Assembly (NCBI RefSeq): GCF_008711175.1 | Contig: NZ_VWNF01000047.1 | Location: 62,001-126,000 of the forward strand | Source of the DNA: Nesterenkonia ebinurensis | GTDB taxonomy: Bacteria; Actinomycetota; Actinomycetes; Actinomycetales; Micrococcaceae | Direction: 5' to 3' | DNA: 64,000 nt | In this document: one piece after another, positions 60,666-64,000 of the stretch | Layout of the letters: each line of letters begins with the position of its first letter | Position numbering within the stretch: the stretch's first letter is position 1 | Made by a program: the position numbers and the translations under genes | Notes under the pieces: model-generated | The model's input: only the letters and a program-made list of their open reading frames with translations | What the model was told of the DNA's origin: nothing | Database searches by the model: none

Positions 60666-61312
60666 AGCGCCCCTCCCTTCCGGGTACGGCCTGCGTAGGC
60701 GAGACCAGCACCGCCGAGAAGCAGCAGAGCGGCCCCGGCAACGGCCCAGGCAATCACGGTTCCGGTTGCGGCGAGCCCACCTTCATCCTCTGCCTCGTCC
60801 TCAGGCTCATCAGAGGGGCTTTCACTGGTAGTACCAACGGCAGTGGGCGTCCCAGACTCAGTGGGAGTGGGCGACGTCGTCGGTGTTGGGGAGTCTGAAG
60901 GTGATGGGCTCTGCGTGGGTGAGGGCGTCTCACCCTCCTGTGGTGCCGCACTCAGTACTTCGCTGCTGGTCTGGGAGCTGAGAATATTGCTCGCCTCATC
61001 GGTGAAGGCGATGTAAAGCTCAGTCTCCAGGTCCTGAGCCACCTCCAGCTCCAGGACCGCATCCCCGGGTGAGACCTCGGTGACCGCGGTAACTCCCAGG
61101 ATGGTGTCCCGGAAGTCCAGCTCTGCTCCGTCCAGGCTTCCGGTGACCACCTCTGCTGCGGCCTCCGCCGACTCCAGGTCTACCCAGAGACTGGTAGCTG
61201 ATTCCGGGACAGTCAGCTCAGCGGTATAGTCCCCTTCTTCAGCCGGGACGGCGGACAGCGGCAATAGCCCGGCACCCGCCAGGACGGCGAGCGCCCCTTC
61301 AAAGTGATTCAC
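60662..61312 (-). CDS. LAATG-anchored (class E sortase-type) small surface protein
   Basis: A 216-aa exported protein: short N-terminal hydrophobic segment (ALAVLAGAGLLPLSAVPA), a small beta domain, a Ser/Thr/Pro-rich stalk (SPTQSPSPSDSPTPTTSPTP), an acidic linker, then LAATG, a 20-residue helix and the basic tail AGRTRKGGAL. LAxTG is the class E sortase signal of actinobacteria. GTG start at 61312 with weak GAGAG. It is first in a two-gene unit with the 1419-aa protein and may anchor it. The 250-nt gap 61313-61562 holds no gene; it is the probable promoter region. Confidence 0.8.
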   Translation of the reverse strand: MNHFEGALAVLAGAGLLPLSAVPAEEGDYTAELTVPESATSLWVDLESAEAAAEVVTGSLDGAELDFRDTILGVTAVTEVSPGDAVLELEVAQDLETELYIAFTDEASNILSSQTSSEVLSAAPQEGETPSPTQSPSPSDSPTPTTSPTPTESGTPTAVGTTSESPSDEPEDEAEDEGGLAATGTVIAWAVAGAALLLLGGAGLAYAGRTRKGGAL

Positions 61313-61562
61313 GCAGCTCTCTCTTCACACAGTGCGAGGACCACAGCCGCCGCGGCACAGTTCTCCCTCAGAAGTCACGGCGGTGCGGCGCTACCCGGAT
61401 CAGGCAGCTGCATATGAGCTTAGAGAGTCCCGGAGTGTTCCGAGGCGTTTCCGGCCCGGAACCGGAAAACCGGAACGGCATACCGTGCATACAGGGGGAC
61501 GCCGGCCGGTCAATTCAGCAGGCGTCCGTCCCTTCCTTTGTCAGCGCGACTCTGCCGCCAGC

Positions 61563-62975
61563 TCAGCCCTCCTCCAGCAGCTCCGTGACCAGTGCCGCGA
61601 TCCGGGAGCGCTCGGAGCGGGTCAGGGTGATGTGCCCGAAGAGCGGGTTGTCCTTGAGGATCTCCACCACCGCGGCCACCCCGTCATGCCGGCCCACACG
61701 CAGGTTGTCGCGCTGGGCCACATCGTGGGTGAGGACGATCTTGGAGTTCTGGCCCATCCGGGACATCACGGTCAGCAGCACGTTCTTCTCCAGGGACTGG
61801 GCCTCGTCCACCACCACCCAGGCATCGTGCAGGGAGCGGCCGCGGATATGGGTCAGCGGCAGCACCTCCAGCAGACCACGGGCCATGATCTCCTCCAGCA
61901 CGTTCTCGCTCACCAGGGCGCCGAGGGTGTCGTAGACCGCCTGCCCCCAGGGGTTCATCTTCTCCGCCTCAGTGCCGGGCAGGTAGCCCAGCTCCTGGCC
62001 ACCCACCGCGTAGAGCGGACGAAAGACGATGATCTTCTTATGCTCGCGGCGCTCCAGCACCGCCTCCAGCCCTGCGCACAGAGCCAACGCGGACTTACCG
62101 GTCCCGGCCCGACCACCCATCGAGACAATCCCGATCTCGCGGTCCATGAGCATATCGATGGCCAGGCGCTGCTCAGCAGACCTGCCGTGCAGCCCGAACA
62201 CCTCGCGATCCCCGCGCACCACCTGCACATACTTCTTAGAGGTGGCGTCAATCTTGACCCGGCCCAATGCTGAGCCATGCCCGGAGGAGATGACCAGCCC
62301 GGTGTTGGTGGGCAGCCCTGCCACGCTTCCCGGAGACATCAGAGATGTCCCCGGGTCCCCGGCGTGTCGGTCATCGGCGGCGTCGAGCTCGATCCGCTCA
62401 CCGTCGTAGAGTTCGCCCACCTGCTCCTCACTGGCGGTGATCTCCGCAACCCCGGTCCAGCCGGAGTCGGTGACCCACTCATTGCGGTACTCATCAGCAG
62501 ACAAACCCATGGCGGAGGCCTTCACTCGCATCGGCAGATCCTTGGAGACCACCGTGATCTCCCGGCCCTCATCGGCGAAGGACTTAGCCACCGCCAGGAT
62601 CCGGGAGTCGTTGTCCCCGTGCCGGAACCCGGCAGGAAGGACCTGTTCGTTGATGTGGTTGAGCTCCACCAACAGATGCCCACCCTGGTCGTTGAGCGGG
62701 ATCGGCTGGTTCAGCGCACCGTGGTTCACACGCAGTTCGTCCAACAGCCGCAGGGCGGAGCGGGCGTAGTAGCCCAGCTCGGAGTCATGGCGCTTCTTCT
62801 CCAGCTCGGAGATCACCACGATCGGGATGATCACCTGATGCTCGGCGAAGCGCAGCACCGCTTTGGGGTCGGAGAGCAGGACCGAGGTGTCGAGGACATA
62901 AGACCTCTGCGCCAACTCGGCGGCAACGGCGGTGTCGAGGTCCTCAGCGGGTGCAGTGGTGTTCAAGGAGGCCAC
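61563..62975 (-). CDS. PhoH-like protein with N-terminal PIN domain
   Basis: A 470-aa PIN-PhoH fusion, the usual actinobacterial PhoH2 form with RNase and RNA-helicase-type ATPase. PIN part: [63 protein letters not shown]. PhoH part: Walker [17 protein letters not shown], Walker [34 protein letters not shown]. The GTG at 62975 with GGAG upstream gives the usual N-terminus; the frame is open to 63155 but that stretch is not family-like. PIN-PhoH proteins are often tied to toxin systems. Confidence 0.92.
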   Translation of the reverse strand: MASLNTTAPAEDLDTAVAAELAQRSYVLDTSVLLSDPKAVLRFAEHQVIIPIVVISELEKKRHDSELGYYARSALRLLDELRVNHGALNQPIPLNDQGGHLLVELNHINEQVLPAGFRHGDNDSRILAVAKSFADEGREITVVSKDLPMRVKASAMGLSADEYRNEWVTDSGWTGVAEITASEEQVGELYDGERIELDAADDRHAGDPGTSLMSPGSVAGLPTNTGLVISSGHGSALGRVKIDATSKKYVQVVRGDREVFGLHGRSAEQRLAIDMLMDREIGIVSMGGRAGTGKSALALCAGLEAVLERREHKKIIVFRPLYAVGGQELGYLPGTEAEKMNPWGQAVYDTLGALVSENVLEEIMARGLLEVLPLTHIRGRSLHDAWVVVDEAQSLEKNVLLTVMSRMGQNSKIVLTHDVAQRDNLRVGRHDGVAAVVEILKDNPLFGHITLTRSERSRIAALVTELLEEG

Positions 62976-63330
62976 AGTATCTCCAAACAGGGTTTCGCCG
63001 TGACGGGAAGAGAAAAGGCCCCGCAGCTGAGCAGAGGTGGGCGGCGTCGTCGTAATCTTCCTCATCTTCGGGCTCGCTCTCTTCCCCAAGCGCGAGCTCG
63101 ATGTCGAGGTCATCGACGTCGTCTGGCGAGAACCAGCGGTTCTCGCAGTCCTCAATCACCTCGGAAGACTCGAAGCAGGCTTCAGTCTCCACTCGGTTCA
63201 ATCGGACACCCCATTCCGCAGCTGCAGGACCTGATGCATCCCCGCAACGGTTCTCGGTGGGTGGTCGGTCGACCCTCTGCCAGCTGCCTGGCCAGGGACC
63301 GAACCGGCCCCCTCTGCCATGTGGCGTCAA
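62944..63330 (-). other. Open frame upstream of the PhoH-like gene, carrying a family-1 repeat
   Basis: 128 codons in a different frame from the PhoH-like gene. The family-1 repeat (63126-63205) is read as [19 protein letters not shown], the same frame as in the other genes; a very acidic stretch ([20 protein letters not shown]) follows. It could be a small gene, the relic of one, or a former N-terminal extension of the PhoH-like protein. No family recognised. Confidence 0.3.
63126..63205 (-). repeat. Palindromic repeat family 1, copy upstream of the PhoH-like gene
   Basis: Minus strand begins CGATTGAACCGAG, has hairpin GAAGC-CT-GCTTC where other copies have GGAGC/GCTCC (covariation), the common GAGTCTTCCGAG and a terminal perfect stem GCGAGAACC-AGC-GGTTCTCGC at 63126-63146. 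Confidence 0.75.
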
Positions 63331-63487
63331 GCTGTGGGCCTTCCGGTCAGTGTTCTGACAATCCCCAATGTAGACCCGCAGAAGCGGTCAGCCCGGACAA
63401 AACACGGAACTTACTGTGACATCTAGGTAAATAACAGTTAACGACGCCGCGGTGACGACTCACTGCCCAAAGCGGCACTGGCGGGCG

Positions 63488-63560
63488 GCGGCGTGAAGGC
63501 CGCGGCAACGCGGCCGAGGCGGACCCGGCCTCAGGGACCCGTGCCGACGTCTGACGTTGA
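63488..63560 (+). repeat. Palindromic repeat family 2, intergenic copy before uppS end
   Basis: Contains GGCGTGAAGGCC, a perfect stem GGCCGCG-GCAA-CGCGGCC and GGCCGAGGCGGA, then GGGACCCGTGCCGAC as in the copy at 9301-9400. The gap 62976-63612 otherwise holds only the acidic open frame and the probable promoter of the PhoH-like gene. Confidence 0.55.
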
Positions 63561-63612
63561 TGCGGGCCACGGCGGGGAGCGAGCCGGACGTGCACCCACC
63601 ATCGGGAGCACC

Positions 63613-64000
63613 TCAACTTCCGAACCGTCTCTGACGGTTCGCGTAGTCACGGAGTGCTCTAAGGAAGTCCACTCGCCGGAAGTCAGGCCATAGCGCCTCG
63701 GCGAAGTAGAACTCCGAGTATGCCGACTGCCACATCAGGAACCCAGAGAGCCGCTGCTCCCCGGAGGTGCGGATGATCAGGTCGGGGTCCGGCTGGCCCC
63801 GGGTGTAGAGCCAGTCACTGATCTGTGCCGTGCTAAGTTCCTCGGCGACCTCGGCCAGAGCTTTGCCCTGCTTGGCCGCGTCACGAAGCAGGTCTTTGAC
63901 AGCATCCACGATCTCCTGCCTTCCGCCGTAACCCACCGCCACGTTGACATGCACGCAAGGAGCCTCCCCCGCCGGCTCACCGTCGGGCCTCACCCGCGGG
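63613..64000 (-). CDS. uppS: Isoprenyl transferase (undecaprenyl diphosphate synthase type), C-terminal part
   Basis: The last 129 or so residues of a cis-prenyltransferase that makes the polyprenyl carrier for wall synthesis; the 5' part lies beyond base 64000. Seen: [59 protein letters not shown], and the end [25 protein letters not shown] and [10 protein letters not shown] are family signatures. The frame is open through the window edge. Confidence 0.94.
   Translation of the reverse strand, partial: PRVRPDGEPAGEAPCVHVNVAVGYGGRQEIVDAVKDLLRDAAKQGKALAEVAEELSTAQISDWLYTRGQPDPDLIIRTSGEQRLSGFLMWQSAYSEFYFAEALWPDFRRVDFLRALRDYANRQRRFGS

Noticed and set aside
63060-63085. GAAGAGAGCGAGCC on the minus strand as a fourth leader repeat
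   Set aside because: Only about 14 bases match; the rest of the 58-nt leader and a following start codon are missing, and the stretch reads as acidic codons.
1-64000. tRNA, rRNA, insertion sequences with transposase, prophage genes or a replication origin
   Set aside because: I scanned for T-loop-like words, transposase or integrase motifs and DnaA-box clusters and saw none; repeats present are short and lack a coding transposase.

Overview
The window is 64 kb of high-GC actinobacterial chromosome. Gene content and order (whiB2-type regulator, giant GT2, DUF5719, DUF3499, Trm112-like and sahH; purE-purK beside an LCP protein; glpX beside DUF4245; a bkd/acyl-CoA-carboxylase block; class E sortase-type anchor) point to Micrococcales, most likely Micrococcaceae of the Nesterenkonia/Arthrobacter type. 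That assignment is an inference from family content; no rRNA or tRNA gene was seen.

Layout. 1-5.9 kb: a minus-strand operon for an oligopeptide ABC importer running into a truncated gamma-glutamyltranspeptidase. 6.7-8.3 kb: an NADP-type aldehyde dehydrogenase, divergent. 8.4-17.6 kb: RDD protein, then (minus) the whiB-GT2-DUF5719-DUF3499-Trm112-sahH run. 17.8-22.7 kb: TIGR03089 protein, GtrA, LCP, PurE, PurK. 22.8-24.8 kb: subtilisin-like protease with a small partner protein, and a DinB/DUF664 protein. 24.8-26.3 kb: a decayed patch with an ArsR remnant, an unidentified fragment and a VapBC pair. 26.3-29.9 kb: GlpX, DUF4245, carbonic anhydrase, prepilin peptidase-like and NUDIX proteins. 30-40.8 kb: a branched-chain acid catabolic operon (BkdABC, biotin-dependent carboxylase beta and alpha, acyl-CoA dehydrogenase, MaoC, CitE-like lyase) with a divergent Lrp regulator. 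40.8-53 kb: a complete mycofactocin locus: three mycofactocin-type SDRs with a MoxR ATPase and a VWA protein, mftA-mftB, mftR-mftG and mftC-mftD-mftE-mftF. 53-64 kb: fumarase, rhomboid protease, a FitAB/VapBC pair and a PIN remnant, a 1419-aa exported protein with an LAATG-anchored partner, a PhoH-like protein and the 3' part of uppS.

Two things stand out. (1) The mycofactocin locus has three near-identical promoters in which the palindrome GGCACT-N-AGTGCC fills the 17-bp spacer between -35 and -10. They lie before the SDR-MoxR-VWA operon, before mftAB and before mftCDEF, so biosynthesis, cofactor-using enzymes and the MoxR-VWA pair probably form one MftR regulon. (2) The window carries families of short (about 60-100 bp) palindromic repeats with covarying hairpin arms. 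Several sit in frame inside or at the ends of conserved genes (acyl-CoA carboxylase alpha and beta, MaoC, PurK), always in the same reading frame. Two copies are flanked by short direct repeats that look like target duplications. They resemble, in style, the protein-coding palindromic elements of Rickettsia, and I know of no described family of this kind in this group.
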